Source: Ktedonobacterales bacterium
Lineage (GTDB): Bacteria > Chloroflexota > Ktedonobacteria > Ktedonobacterales > DATBGS01
Length of the DNA: 64,000 bases
Assembly: GCA_036557285.1 (NCBI GenBank)
Contig: DATBHW010000064.1
Coordinates: 1-64,000 of the forward strand
Reading direction: 5' to 3'
A model generated the notes under the pieces. The model saw only the letters and a list, made by a program, of their open reading frames with translations, ran no database searches and was not told the origin of the DNA. Each line of letters begins with the position of its first letter. Positions within the stretch are counted from its first letter, which is position 1. Positions 54,815-63,346 of this stretch are shown here, piece by piece. Both the position numbers and the translations under genes were made by a program.

Positions 54815-56284
54815 TCACACTTGATGCAATTTGATGAAGTTGGTTCTGGCCTCGGCTGCAATTGGCATTCCTCCCATAATTACCACTTTTTCCCCTGCTT
54901 GTACTAACCCATCCTGTGCCAAACGACTACTCACCTCGGTTATTAGTGCTTCGGTACTGTCCATTAAAGGGATCATGCGAGGTATTATACCCCACCAGAG
55001 CGCGAGTTGCCGATAGATAGCATCCGACGAAGTATACGCAATAATGGGAACATCCGGGCGTTCTTTCGAGATCAGGCGCCCTGACCTGCCACTGCGGGTG
55101 AAGACTACAATGGCCTCTGCCGCTGCCTCTTTCGCTAAAATATGCGCAGCACTGCTCACTGCATGAGCGAGTGTTGGCCTCTGGCGGCGAGTATGCTGCG
55201 TTTTTGGCCTGCAAGCAGGCTCAGTTTCTCTAGCGATGCGAGCCATCATCTCTACCGCTTCAACAGGATACAGGCCGTTGGCAGTTTCCTCACTTAACAT
55301 AATCGCATCGGTACCATCCAATATGGCATTCGCCACGTCGCTCACTTCGGCTCGCGTTGGGCGAGGCTGCGTTATCATTGACTCTAGCATTTGCGTAGCG
55401 GTAATGACTGGAAGGCCAAACTCGTTTGCCCGATCAATGATGCGCTTTTGCGCTAAAGGAACCTTTTCTGGGGATAGCTCGACTCCGAGGTCTCCTCGCG
55501 CAACCATAACTCCATCGGAGACTTCGAGAATAGCATCCAGATGGGTGATGGCTTCTGGTTTTTCCAGCTTGGCGATGATTGACGGTTGTTTTTGAGGTTC
55601 TTGTGACGCGCTAGCGTGTTTTATTGCATCGGATGTTTTGCTAACAGGTAAAGTCACCGCATCGGCGATAGCAATACGCGCTGCTTGAATATCACTCGCC
55701 TGGCGCACAAAGCTTACTGCGACAAAATCAACTCCCTGAGCTATTCCAAAGTGTAAATCGGCGAGGTCTTTCTTGGTAAGGGCTGCCGCGCTTACTACGA
55801 CTCCAGGGAGGTTGATCCCTTTGTGTTCCCCCAGGACTCCTCCATGTAGGACGCGGCAGTGTACCTCAGTCTCGGTCGTCTCAATGACCTCTAGCTCCAA
55901 CAACCCATCGGCCAGGAAAACATGCGCGCCTGGCTTCACATCGTTGGGAAGGTGCTGGTAGGTCGTTGAAACTCTGAGCGCATCACCAACAAGGGACTGT
56001 GTTGTGAGCGTAAAGGATGCGCCGCTCGTCAAGTGTACTGGTTGATGATCACGCAGGACTCCGGTGCGGATTTTGGGGCCTTGCAAGTCCTGGAGAATGG
56101 CGATTGGCTGGCCTAGCTTTGTTGCAAGCGCGCGAATACGGGCGATGACCTCTGCATGTTCGGCAGGTGTGCCGTGTGAGAAATTGAGGCGCGCGACATT
56201 CATTCCGGCCAGAATCAGCCGCTCTAAGACAGCTTCACTTTGTGAGGCTGGGCCGATGGTGCAAACGATCTTCGTAGAAGGCAT
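54815..56284 (-). CDS. pyk: Pyruvate kinase
   Basis: 489 residues from ATG 56284 (MPSTKIVCTIGPAS); the frame adds a TTG one codon earlier, which is not needed. Marks are MNVARLNFSHG, the KGINLPGVV loop, VMVARGDLGVE and ATQMLESM. It converts phosphoenolpyruvate and ADP to pyruvate and ATP. It ends 89 bases upstream of the APC permease start and starts 62 bases after the LLM oxidoreductase stop, so it is probably cotranscribed with that gene. Confidence 0.97.
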   Translation of the reverse strand: MPSTKIVCTIGPASQSEAVLERLILAGMNVARLNFSHGTPAEHAEVIARIRALATKLGQPIAILQDLQGPKIRTGVLRDHQPVHLTSGASFTLTTQSLVGDALRVSTTYQHLPNDVKPGAHVFLADGLLELEVIETTETEVHCRVLHGGVLGEHKGINLPGVVVSAAALTKKDLADLHFGIAQGVDFVAVSFVRQASDIQAARIAIADAVTLPVSKTSDAIKHASASQEPQKQPSIIAKLEKPEAITHLDAILEVSDGVMVARGDLGVELSPEKVPLAQKRIIDRANEFGLPVITATQMLESMITQPRPTRAEVSDVANAILDGTDAIMLSEETANGLYPVEAVEMMARIARETEPACRPKTQHTRRQRPTLAHAVSSAAHILAKEAAAEAIVVFTRSGRSGRLISKERPDVPIIAYTSSDAIYRQLALWWGIIPRMIPLMDSTEALITEVSSRLAQDGLVQAGEKVVIMGGMPIAAEARTNFIKLHQV

Positions 56285-56346
56285 CAATCAAACTCTCTTG
56301 CTTGGGAATCGCCTACAAATGGCCTGCTGAGCTACTGCCGGAGGGA

Positions 56347-57342
56347 TCACGTTTGTGCAAAGGTATCAATCATCAGCGGCACATCGGCGCCTACCGGATA
56401 AAGGATCGGGCAGGTACAGCCGGTGCGCGTGTACGCTTCTACTTTTGCCCGCACTTCTTCGGGTGTTCCACTTGCACTGATGCGTTCAATCAATTCATCC
56501 GGCACCAATTGCATGGCTTGATGAATTTGTTCTTTGGTAGCGGGCCATCCAAGGATGCGCTGCACTTGCTTCACTGTTTCCGGTGGTGTGCCGCTTGCCT
56601 GGGCTATATGCGGTTGCTGGGCGAGGTACTGTGTGATCAATTCCTTCGCTGCCTGTACAGCACGCTGGTGATCATGGTCAACCGAACAGACGATCAACTG
56701 GGGGCGATCAATGTCATTCAGCAGGCGTCCGGCTTTGTTGGCTCCGCTGGAGAGGTGCTTCAAGGCTTCGTTGTTGTATTCGGGGGGGACGCAATAATTA
56801 AGGACGACACCATCGGCAATTTCGCCAGCCAGTTCCATCATACCCATATGTGTGGCGCCAATATAGATTGGGACGTTGCGCGGCTCCCGGCGCCCATGCA
56901 CAACGTCGAGTTCAATATCTTCTACGTGGTGAAAGTCCCCGTGAAAAGTGACGCGCTCCATCCTCAGCAAGCGTTTCAGAACCTCGATGGTTTCTCGCAT
57001 TGCCTTCAGGGGCCTGGTACGTTGAATGCCCACCTGTTTGGCAAGGGGATCCCACCACGCGCCGATACCGCAGATGATGCGATTGGGCGCCAGGTCGTCA
57101 AGTGTCAGAAAGGTCGCGGCAAGCAGGCTAATATTGCGTGTCCAGTTGTTAATCACGCCGCTGCCAATAGTGATGCGCGAGGTCACTGCCGCGAAGGCAG
57201 CCATAGGGACAATCGCATCCCGCACAAGGCGCGATTCGGCCTGCCATACAGCCTCGAAGCCGCGTTGCTCGGCATACTGTGCATAAGCCATCCCGTCGCG
57301 GAGCGGATGTTTGTCTTGCAGGTACAAGGCCACACGACCCAT
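56347..57342 (-). CDS. LLM-class (luciferase-like, probably F420-dependent) oxidoreductase
   Basis: 331 residues from ATG 57342, which has GAGGA upstream; the frame can be extended to 57366. The TIM-barrel signature includes [33 protein letters not shown] and [25 protein letters not shown]. It belongs to the LLM superfamily using F420 or FMN; the substrate is unknown. It lies upstream of pyk on the same strand. An extended -10 (TGCTATACT) is 85 bases upstream. Confidence 0.88.
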   Translation of the reverse strand: MGRVALYLQDKHPLRDGMAYAQYAEQRGFEAVWQAESRLVRDAIVPMAAFAAVTSRITIGSGVINNWTRNISLLAATFLTLDDLAPNRIICGIGAWWDPLAKQVGIQRTRPLKAMRETIEVLKRLLRMERVTFHGDFHHVEDIELDVVHGRREPRNVPIYIGATHMGMMELAGEIADGVVLNYCVPPEYNNEALKHLSSGANKAGRLLNDIDRPQLIVCSVDHDHQRAVQAAKELITQYLAQQPHIAQASGTPPETVKQVQRILGWPATKEQIHQAMQLVPDELIERISASGTPEEVRAKVEAYTRTGCTCPILYPVGADVPLMIDTFAQT

Positions 57343-57670
57343 AGCAGTTTCCTCATGGAGAATCATCCAGGTTTACATTCGGGCAGCAATTGCTTGTGCT
57401 TGTTACTACCCATTCCAGCCGTTTTTAGTATAGCACGATTGTCTACTCGCTATCTTTGCAGCTTGCATATCCCTGGATACATCAGCCGCTGCTGTACAAG
57501 CGTCTCACCGAGATTATATAATGGTTAAACCGTGCAAAAACCGTAGATTCGTCAGGGAATTGGCTCGACCTGTCAGAAGAAGCGATACTTCCAGGCTTTT
57601 GTCTGATACTATGCTCTCGTGGCCTAGCGGGAGCGCCCCCCGTGGCCCTCAGAAATCGGAGGATGCTTTT
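57343..57670. other. Divergent promoter region, LLM oxidoreductase and PAS signalling genes
   Basis: 328 bases without a gene. Leftward, TGCTATACT at 57435-57427 is an extended -10 with no clear -35. Rightward, TATAAT at 57517-57522 has TGTACA 18 bases upstream at 57493-57498, a 4/6 -35 match. The GGAGG for the PAS gene is at 57658-57662. Confidence 0.5.
57427..57435 (-). promoter_or_regulatory. Extended -10 TGC-TATACT for LLM oxidoreductase-pyk
   Basis: The minus-strand motif is close to consensus and lies 85 bases before the oxidoreductase start. Confidence 0.5.
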
Positions 57671-58987
57671 ATGGCTGACACTACGTTGCCTGGCAGTGTC
57701 CCCAGGGGACCGATCAAGATTCATAACGCCAAAGCGCCTGGCGCACTGGATGCTGACATTATCATCGCCAATGCGCCCGATCCAGTGTTCGTCAGCGATC
57801 TGGAAGGCAAGATTCTGCAAGCCAATGACGCCGTCTCACAACTGCTGGGGTTTCGGCCTGATGAAGTGTTGGAGCAATCGCTCTCTCGTTTCATCAGCGC
57901 CAGGGAGGCGCACGAATTTACCGCCGCCTTGCGCGAGGTGGTGAAGCATGGCGTAACGCGCAATGTTGCCCTCAACCCTCGCAGTGCTTCTGGTGAAGTT
58001 ATTCCCACCAGCCTCAATGCTTCGGCTTTACGTGATGCTGATGGGAAAGTCATTGGCGCTATTGGTATTTTGCGTGATATGCGCGAACTGGATAAGGCCC
58101 GCGCTTATGCGGATAGTCTGATTAAGTTCGCGCCGGACCCGGTGTTTGTTTCAGACTTGCAAGGCAAGATTCTGCAAGCCAACGATGCGGTGTATGAGTT
58201 GCTCGGTTTCCGCACCGATGAGGTGCTGGAGCAATCGCTCTCCCGCTTTATTAGCCCGGAAGAAACTCGTGAGTTTATGGCCGCGCTGGATGAAGTCATT
58301 GAACGCGGCGTGACGCGCAATGCGCGCCTCAATCCGCGCAGCGCCTCTGGAGAGGTCATTTCTACCACCCTCAACGCTTCGGCCCTGCGTGATGGAGATG
58401 GCGAGGTCATTGGCGCGATTGGCATCTTGCGCGATATGCGCGAACTGGATAAAGCCCGTGCTTTCTCGCAAGGCTTGATTAACAATGCGCCCGATCCAGT
58501 GTTTGTTAGCGATCTGGAAGGTAAGATTCTGCAAGCCAATGATGCTGTTTATGCGCTCCTGGGATTCCGGCCCGATGAGGTGCTGGAGCAGTCACTCTCC
58601 CGCTTTATTAGCCCGGAAGAAACTCGTGAGTTTCTGGCTGCCTTGCGCGAGGTGATTGAGCGCGGTGTCACCCGCAATGCCCGGCTCACCCCGCGCAGCG
58701 CCTCTGGAGAGGTCATCCCCACGACGCTGAACGCCTCGGCGTTGCGTGATTCCGATGGCAAAGTGATTGGCGCTATCGGCATCTTGCGCGATATGCGCGC
58801 TTACGAGCGCGTGGTTCATGACCTGGAGCAGTCCAAGAGCGAATTACAGGAGAAGATTCTTGATCTGGAGAAATTTGAAGAGGTGGTGGTAGGCCGCGAA
58901 CTCAAGATGATTACATTGGAGAAAGAGATCGAGCGTCTGAAGCAGGACTTGGAAAAAGCCCGAACAGAGCGGGGGCGGGCTGGATGA
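57671..58987 (+). CDS. Triple-PAS sensor protein without a kinase domain
   Basis: 438 residues from ATG 57671, with GGAGG 8 bases upstream. Three near-identical PAS domains repeat every 119 residues (DPVFVSDLEGKILQANDAV ... GEVI ... GAIGILRDMR). The C-terminal 60 residues form a coiled coil (FEEVVVGRELKMITLEKEIERLKQDLE). No kinase or output domain is present. The stop overlaps the start of the histidine kinase gene by 4 bases (ATGA), so the kinase is probably its partner. The repeats are also alike at DNA level with a 357-bp period, so recent duplication and homogenisation are likely. Confidence 0.93.
   Translation: MADTTLPGSVPRGPIKIHNAKAPGALDADIIIANAPDPVFVSDLEGKILQANDAVSQLLGFRPDEVLEQSLSRFISAREAHEFTAALREVVKHGVTRNVALNPRSASGEVIPTSLNASALRDADGKVIGAIGILRDMRELDKARAYADSLIKFAPDPVFVSDLQGKILQANDAVYELLGFRTDEVLEQSLSRFISPEETREFMAALDEVIERGVTRNARLNPRSASGEVISTTLNASALRDGDGEVIGAIGILRDMRELDKARAFSQGLINNAPDPVFVSDLEGKILQANDAVYALLGFRPDEVLEQSLSRFISPEETREFLAALREVIERGVTRNARLTPRSASGEVIPTTLNASALRDSDGKVIGAIGILRDMRAYERVVHDLEQSKSELQEKILDLEKFEEVVVGRELKMITLEKEIERLKQDLEKARTERGRAG
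57773..58803 (+). repeat. 357-bp tandem repeat encoding three PAS domains
   Basis: Corresponding positions fall at 57773, 58130 and 58487, exactly 357 bases apart. The third copy is cut after about 317 bases. Copy-number change by recombination is plausible. Confidence 0.9.
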
Positions 58988-60168
58988 ACGAGGCGCTGGA
59001 AACCGGCCTATCGCCCTTGCTCGCCGAAGGGACCATCCGGGCTGAAGAGGCCGACCTGCAAACGCTCCTTGAAGCGCACGAACGCCTGCACCAGGAAAAA
59101 GACCAACTTGAAGTGCGCGTGCGCAAGGGAGAAGAGCGTCGTCGCGCCTTGCTCCATATCATGGACGATATGAATCAACTCAACAAAAAACTGGCCGACC
59201 AGCGCAAGGCTATGCTCCATATTCTGGCAGACTATGAACAGGACCGGCGGCGGCTGGTTCGACAAACCGGGCGATTGGATAATTCGCGGCGCGCCCTCCT
59301 GCATATTCTTCAAGATATACACCAGTCCAATCTGCGCCTGGAAAACAGCCGCAAGGCTATGATTCACATCATGGGTGATCTGAGCGAAACCACCGCTGAG
59401 ATGCAGCGCCGCGAGCAAGAGTTGCGCGACAAGCAAGAGCAATTGGTACAGGCAGGGAAGCTTGCTACGTTGGGTGAACTTACCACAGGAGTGGCGCATG
59501 AACTCAACAATCCACTGAACAATATTGGTCTATTTGTTGGTAATGCTATGGACCTGCTGGAGTTGGGCAAAGGCGATCAGGAACAGATTCTGGCCGAGCT
59601 TCGCCAGGCTATGCAGCAGGTTCGCAAGGCTGGCGAGATTATTTCTCATCTGCGCACGTTCGGGCGGGCGGCTACTTTCAGCCGCGAACCAGTGGCAATC
59701 AAGCCTGTGATCGAGCGGGCGCTCTCGCTGATGCGCGAGCAAATGCGGCTAAGGCAGATCGAGGTCGTGCTTGCGCTCGGACCAGAGGATCCTGTGGTGA
59801 TCGGCAACGCCATCCAACTGGAGCAAGTTTTCATTAACCTGCTGACCAATGCGCGCGACGCGCTGGTGAACGCATCACGCAAAAACATTTCGATCACGTC
59901 AACACTGCGACAAGACATCTTCACGCTGGAAGTCCGCGATACCGGAGCCGGGATTCCACCAGGGCTTGAGCAGCGCATCTTCGACCCATTCTTTACCACC
60001 AAGGATGTGGGGGCCGGGACTGGATTGGGCCTTTCGATCACCTACGGTATTATACAAGAGCATGGAGGAACAATTTGGGTTGAAAGCCAGTCAGGCGAAG
60101 GGGCCACATTTTTCGTCCAACTCCCGTTGGCGCAACCCAATGTGGAAGGAGGCGAGGATTTCGTATGA
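58984..60168 (+). CDS. Soluble sensor histidine kinase with repeated signalling helix
   Basis: 394 residues. The N-terminal 150 residues are helical with four copies of an R-[RK]-A-[LM]-[LI]-H-I-[LM] motif, His58, His79, His107 and His128, spaced 21, 28 and 21 residues, all multiples of seven. The kinase core has phospho-acceptor His172 in GVAHELNNPLNN, N-box LEQVFINLLTNARDAL and glycine boxes VRDTGAGIPPG and GAGTGLGLSITYG. It overlaps the PAS gene before it and the REC-kinase after it by 4 bases each. No membrane segment is seen, so the PAS protein is the likely sensor. Confidence 0.94.
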   Translation: MNEALETGLSPLLAEGTIRAEEADLQTLLEAHERLHQEKDQLEVRVRKGEERRRALLHIMDDMNQLNKKLADQRKAMLHILADYEQDRRRLVRQTGRLDNSRRALLHILQDIHQSNLRLENSRKAMIHIMGDLSETTAEMQRREQELRDKQEQLVQAGKLATLGELTTGVAHELNNPLNNIGLFVGNAMDLLELGKGDQEQILAELRQAMQQVRKAGEIISHLRTFGRAATFSREPVAIKPVIERALSLMREQMRLRQIEVVLALGPEDPVVIGNAIQLEQVFINLLTNARDALVNASRKNISITSTLRQDIFTLEVRDTGAGIPPGLEQRIFDPFFTTKDVGAGTGLGLSITYGIIQEHGGTIWVESQSGEGATFFVQLPLAQPNVEGGEDFV

Positions 60169-61403
60169 GCTTAATACAGATTCTCATTGTTGATGATGAT
60201 TCTGCTCTCTTGCAGGCGCTGCCAGAAGCATTACATCTGCGTATGGAAGGTCTGAAGATTGATACGGTTGAATCAGCCGTTTCAGCACTTGAGGCGATTG
60301 CCACCACTGATTACGACGCTGTTATCACGGATATTAAAATGCCAGGAATGGATGGGCTGGCACTGCTCAGCAAAATCAAGGAACTGCGCCCGGCGACGCC
60401 TACTCTGTTGATTACCGGGCATGGTGAACACGAGTTAACGGTACAAGCTCTGCGTGGCGGCGCCTATGACTTTATTCAGAAGCCTATCGAACGCGATTAC
60501 CTTGCAGCGTCGTTGAAACGCGCCATTGAGGCGCGTCAACTGAGCCGCCAGGTGCAGGAGCAGCGCCTGGCTTTGGAGCAACATGCTGCTCTGTTAGAGC
60601 AGACCGTGCAGGAACGGACGCGTGAACTCCTGGAGGCCAACCAGGCAAAAGAAGAGTTTATGAGCATCGCTTCGCATGAACTGCACACGCCGCTCACCTC
60701 GATGAAGCTGCTGACCCAACTGACTCAGCGCCAGCTTGAGCGGGCTGGTCTCCCGATGGCGTCACATATGGCGCGCATGGGGCGCGCTATCGCGCGAATG
60801 GAGCAGTTGATTAACGACTTGCTGGATGTCTCTCGTATCGAGGCAGGCAAGCTGACGATGCGTCTGGAGCCAAGCTCTCTCGCAGCCCTCTGCCAGCAAG
60901 CTGTAGAGGAGCAGATGATAGCAACCAATCGTGCTATCACTTTTTCTGCCCCAGAGGGATCTCTGGAGGTAGAGGTGGATGTTGATCGCATGAGCCAGGT
61001 TATCTCGAATTTGCTCTCCAATGCGCTGAAATATTCGCCAGCGACAGCGCCAGTCTTCTTGACTTTAGAGCAAACTGGGGATATGGTTATCCTCTGTGTG
61101 CGTGACGAAGGCATTGGCATTCCAGCCGACGCGCTTCCGCATATCTTTGATCGCTTCTATCGAGCGCCAGGCATCGAGGTGCAGAGCGGCTCAGGGGTTG
61201 GGTTGGGGCTGGGCCTGCATATCTGCCGTGAGATAGTGGAGCAGCATGGCGGCCAGATCTGGGCTGAGAGCGCCAGTGGGAGCGGCAGCGCCTTCTATGT
61301 TGCGCTGCCAGTAGCTGGCCCGTCGAGTGATCCGCTCAACCAGAGTTTTCAGAGCGTGGGAAGCAGCGAGGCGACCAACAGCAAAGCCACTGGAAGAGAT
61401 TGA
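60165..61403 (+). CDS. Hybrid REC-histidine kinase
   Basis: 412 residues. The receiver is N-terminal, with acidic pocket VDDD and phospho-acceptor Asp56 (ITDIKMPGMDG), and a Lys near 106 (FIQKPIE). A coiled coil leads to HisKA with His171 (SIASHELHTPLTSM), then a HATPase with LLSNALKYS, DEGIGIPADAL and GVGLGLGLHI. Having the receiver before the kinase suggests it accepts a phosphoryl group from the upstream kinase and passes it on or uses it to set its own activity. The 4-base overlap with the upstream gene implies coupled synthesis. No DNA-binding output is encoded. Confidence 0.94.
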   Translation: MSLIQILIVDDDSALLQALPEALHLRMEGLKIDTVESAVSALEAIATTDYDAVITDIKMPGMDGLALLSKIKELRPATPTLLITGHGEHELTVQALRGGAYDFIQKPIERDYLAASLKRAIEARQLSRQVQEQRLALEQHAALLEQTVQERTRELLEANQAKEEFMSIASHELHTPLTSMKLLTQLTQRQLERAGLPMASHMARMGRAIARMEQLINDLLDVSRIEAGKLTMRLEPSSLAALCQQAVEEQMIATNRAITFSAPEGSLEVEVDVDRMSQVISNLLSNALKYSPATAPVFLTLEQTGDMVILCVRDEGIGIPADALPHIFDRFYRAPGIEVQSGSGVGLGLGLHICREIVEQHGGQIWAESASGSGSAFYVALPVAGPSSDPLNQSFQSVGSSEATNSKATGRD

Positions 61404-61430
61404 GGAAGTGATCTTGATCCAATCGGCTGA

Positions 61431-62744
61431 TCAAAGGCGCATATCTCCTATAGAGCGTGGACGACGCCCAATGTCATGGCGATAATGCTTGCCAGAGAAA
61501 TTGATACGCTCGGCGGCAGCGTAGGCCCGCCTGCGTGCAGACTCCAGGTCTGGCCCCAGTCCGACAACGTTGAGTACCCGACCGCCTCCAGTCGCCAACT
61601 GCCCCTCCACTTCCCGCGTGCCAGCATGAAAGACGAACGTTTCTGCTGGCAAGGTCGCCGGGCAGGTGATTGGGTGGCCGGTGATGTAATTGCCGGGATA
61701 GCCCTCTGACGCCAGCACCACGCTCACCGCTGCGCCCGGATCGTTTATCAGGCTTACGCGATCAAGCGATCCATCAGCCACAGCCAGGCAGAGATCAACC
61801 AGATCGGATCGCAGGAGTGGCAGCACGACCTGTGTTTCAGGATCACCGAAACGCGCATTGAACTCGATTACCTTCGGCCCCTCCCTGGTTATCATCAATC
61901 CGGCGTAAAGGACTCCTCGGTAGTCGAGGCTGGATCGCGCCAGTTCTTTCAGAAGCGGGGCAAAGATGTGCGCGCGGATAGCTTCGATAAGGGGGCCGTC
62001 CACCCAGGGGACTGGGGCAAATGCCCCCATTCCGCCAGTGTTCGGCCCCAGGTCGCCATCAAATACCTGTTTGTGATCTTGAGATGGAAGCAATAACTGG
62101 TAGCTATCGCCTGCAACCAACGCCATCACGCTCAGTTCATCTCCAGCCAGAAACTCCTCAATAACCACTCTATCCCCTGCCTCGCCAAAGATACGTCGCT
62201 CCATCATTTCTTCTGGCGCTCGTAATGCCTCTAGCACTGTTTTGGCGACGGTCACGCCCTTGCCTGCCGCCAGGCCATCCGCCTTAATCACAATAGGGGC
62301 GCCTTGCTGCTCTACGTAGGTACGCGCCGCAGCCACATCGCTGAAGGTGGCATGCCGCGCAGTGGGGATGCCTGCGCGTTTCATCACCTCTTTGGCAAAT
62401 GCTTTGCTTCCCTCCAATTGCGCGGCGGCGCGTTGGGGACCAAAGACGCGCATCCCTGCGGAGCGAAAACGATCAGCAATACCCAGCATCAGCGGCGCTT
62501 CTGGCCCGACGATGGTCAAATCTATGTGCTGCTCACGGGCGAACGCTAGCAGACCCTCAATATCATCGGCTGCTATTGGTACCAGTGTTGCGAGTGGTCT
62601 TTCGCCCGTAGTAAGAGAAGATAGCCGCATCCCTGGATTGCCAGGCGCAGCGAAGATGCGCGGCTGATGCTGACTCTGCGCCAGCTTCCAGACCAGCGCA
62701 TGCTCGCGTCCACCGCTGCCGACTACCAGAATATTCATAAGCAT
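61431..62744 (-). CDS. purD: Phosphoribosylamine-glycine ligase
   Basis: 437 residues; starts at ATG 62744 or 62738 (MNILVVGSGGREHALVWKL). The ATP-grasp core includes PIVIKADGLAAGKGV and EFNARFGDPETQVVLP. The enzyme joins phosphoribosylamine and glycine to form GAR in purine synthesis. It ends 28 bases from the convergent REC-kinase gene. A TATAAT at 62822-62817 on the minus strand could be its -10. purE and purC lie divergently beyond 600 bases of regulatory sequence. Confidence 0.97.
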   Translation of the reverse strand: MLMNILVVGSGGREHALVWKLAQSQHQPRIFAAPGNPGMRLSSLTTGERPLATLVPIAADDIEGLLAFAREQHIDLTIVGPEAPLMLGIADRFRSAGMRVFGPQRAAAQLEGSKAFAKEVMKRAGIPTARHATFSDVAAARTYVEQQGAPIVIKADGLAAGKGVTVAKTVLEALRAPEEMMERRIFGEAGDRVVIEEFLAGDELSVMALVAGDSYQLLLPSQDHKQVFDGDLGPNTGGMGAFAPVPWVDGPLIEAIRAHIFAPLLKELARSSLDYRGVLYAGLMITREGPKVIEFNARFGDPETQVVLPLLRSDLVDLCLAVADGSLDRVSLINDPGAAVSVVLASEGYPGNYITGHPITCPATLPAETFVFHAGTREVEGQLATGGGRVLNVVGLGPDLESARRRAYAAAERINFSGKHYRHDIGRRPRSIGDMRL

Positions 62745-63027
62745 GCTACCTATTCTAGACGCGCTTTCCGGGCGCTAACAAGAGCTTGCTCCTCTTCGAT
62801 ACGCCTCAATTGCCCTATTATATCCCGGTTTGGCTAGCTTTTTGCATATGCAGTGGATGCGCAGCAAGGGCGCGGCGCGCCTATTTGCTAAATGCTGCGA
62901 CCGTGTTGTATGCTTTGGTTGCGTGATAGGGGCTTCTCGCGCTTTGCTTGCCTTCAGGCAGGATTCCCAACAATAGGGCTGCCTGCCATGAGCCAGAGCG
63001 AGAGGAGCAAGCACAACTGAAGAGATG
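62745..63027. other. Divergent purD / purE promoter region
   Basis: A gene-free stretch before the aptamer. Leftward, TATAAT at 62822-62817 is a candidate -10 for purD. Rightward, TTGCTA (62885-62890) with an 18-base spacer and TATGCT (62909-62914) is a 4/6 plus 4/6 candidate for purE. Neither is strong. Confidence 0.35.
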
Positions 63028-63136
63028 CCCGTATATGCCTGGGAATATGGCTCAGGTGTCTCTACCCTGTGACCGGTGTTCGCTTTCAGCCACTTTTTGG
63101 AGGGCTGAACGAACCAAAATCATGGGACTACGGGTG
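63028..63136 (+). promoter_or_regulatory. Guanine-type purine riboswitch aptamer with an enlarged L3
   Basis: P1: CCCGTA (63028-63033) pairs with TACGGG (63129-63134). P2: CCTGGG/CTCAGG closes the loop AATATGG (63044-63050), the canonical L2. J2/3 reads GTCTCTACC, one base from the Bacillus consensus. P3 (63066-63072 with 63120-63126) pairs over 7 bases. J3/1 has ACT with C at 63128, the position that sets guanine or hypoxanthine specificity. L3 begins CCG and ends AAAA, as in the known loop, but about 40 bases forming an extra hairpin are inserted between them. It lies 210 bases before purE. Confidence 0.85.
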
Positions 63137-63233
63137 AATGGGGTCTTATGCTCTGCTGGCTGCAATGTGCATGCCTTTGGATCAGAAGGCCCTGCGCAGC
63201 CGCTTTGCGTGGCTGCGTTACCGATTGGTTTTC

Positions 63234-63332
63234 AGCCCGGTCGGGAAGCTTCACCTGTAGTGTGTTTCAGCGTCAGTGAGGGATGCTGAAACAGCATGAG
63301 GCAAGTTTCCCAGGCCGGGCTTCTTGTTGTTT
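63234..63332 (+). terminator. Expression-platform terminator before purE
   Basis: The arms 63234-63251 and 63303-63321 form an 18-bp stem with one bulged base, followed by a T-rich tract to 63332. The loop contains a second 7-bp hairpin (TTTCAGC/GCTGAAA). The purE ribosome-binding site follows at once. P1's 3' strand (63127-63136) can pair with 63252-63261 over 10 bases, an alternative that would place the left arm in a closed loop and block the terminator. Confidence 0.75.
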
Positions 63333-63346
63333 GGAGGGTTGAACCA

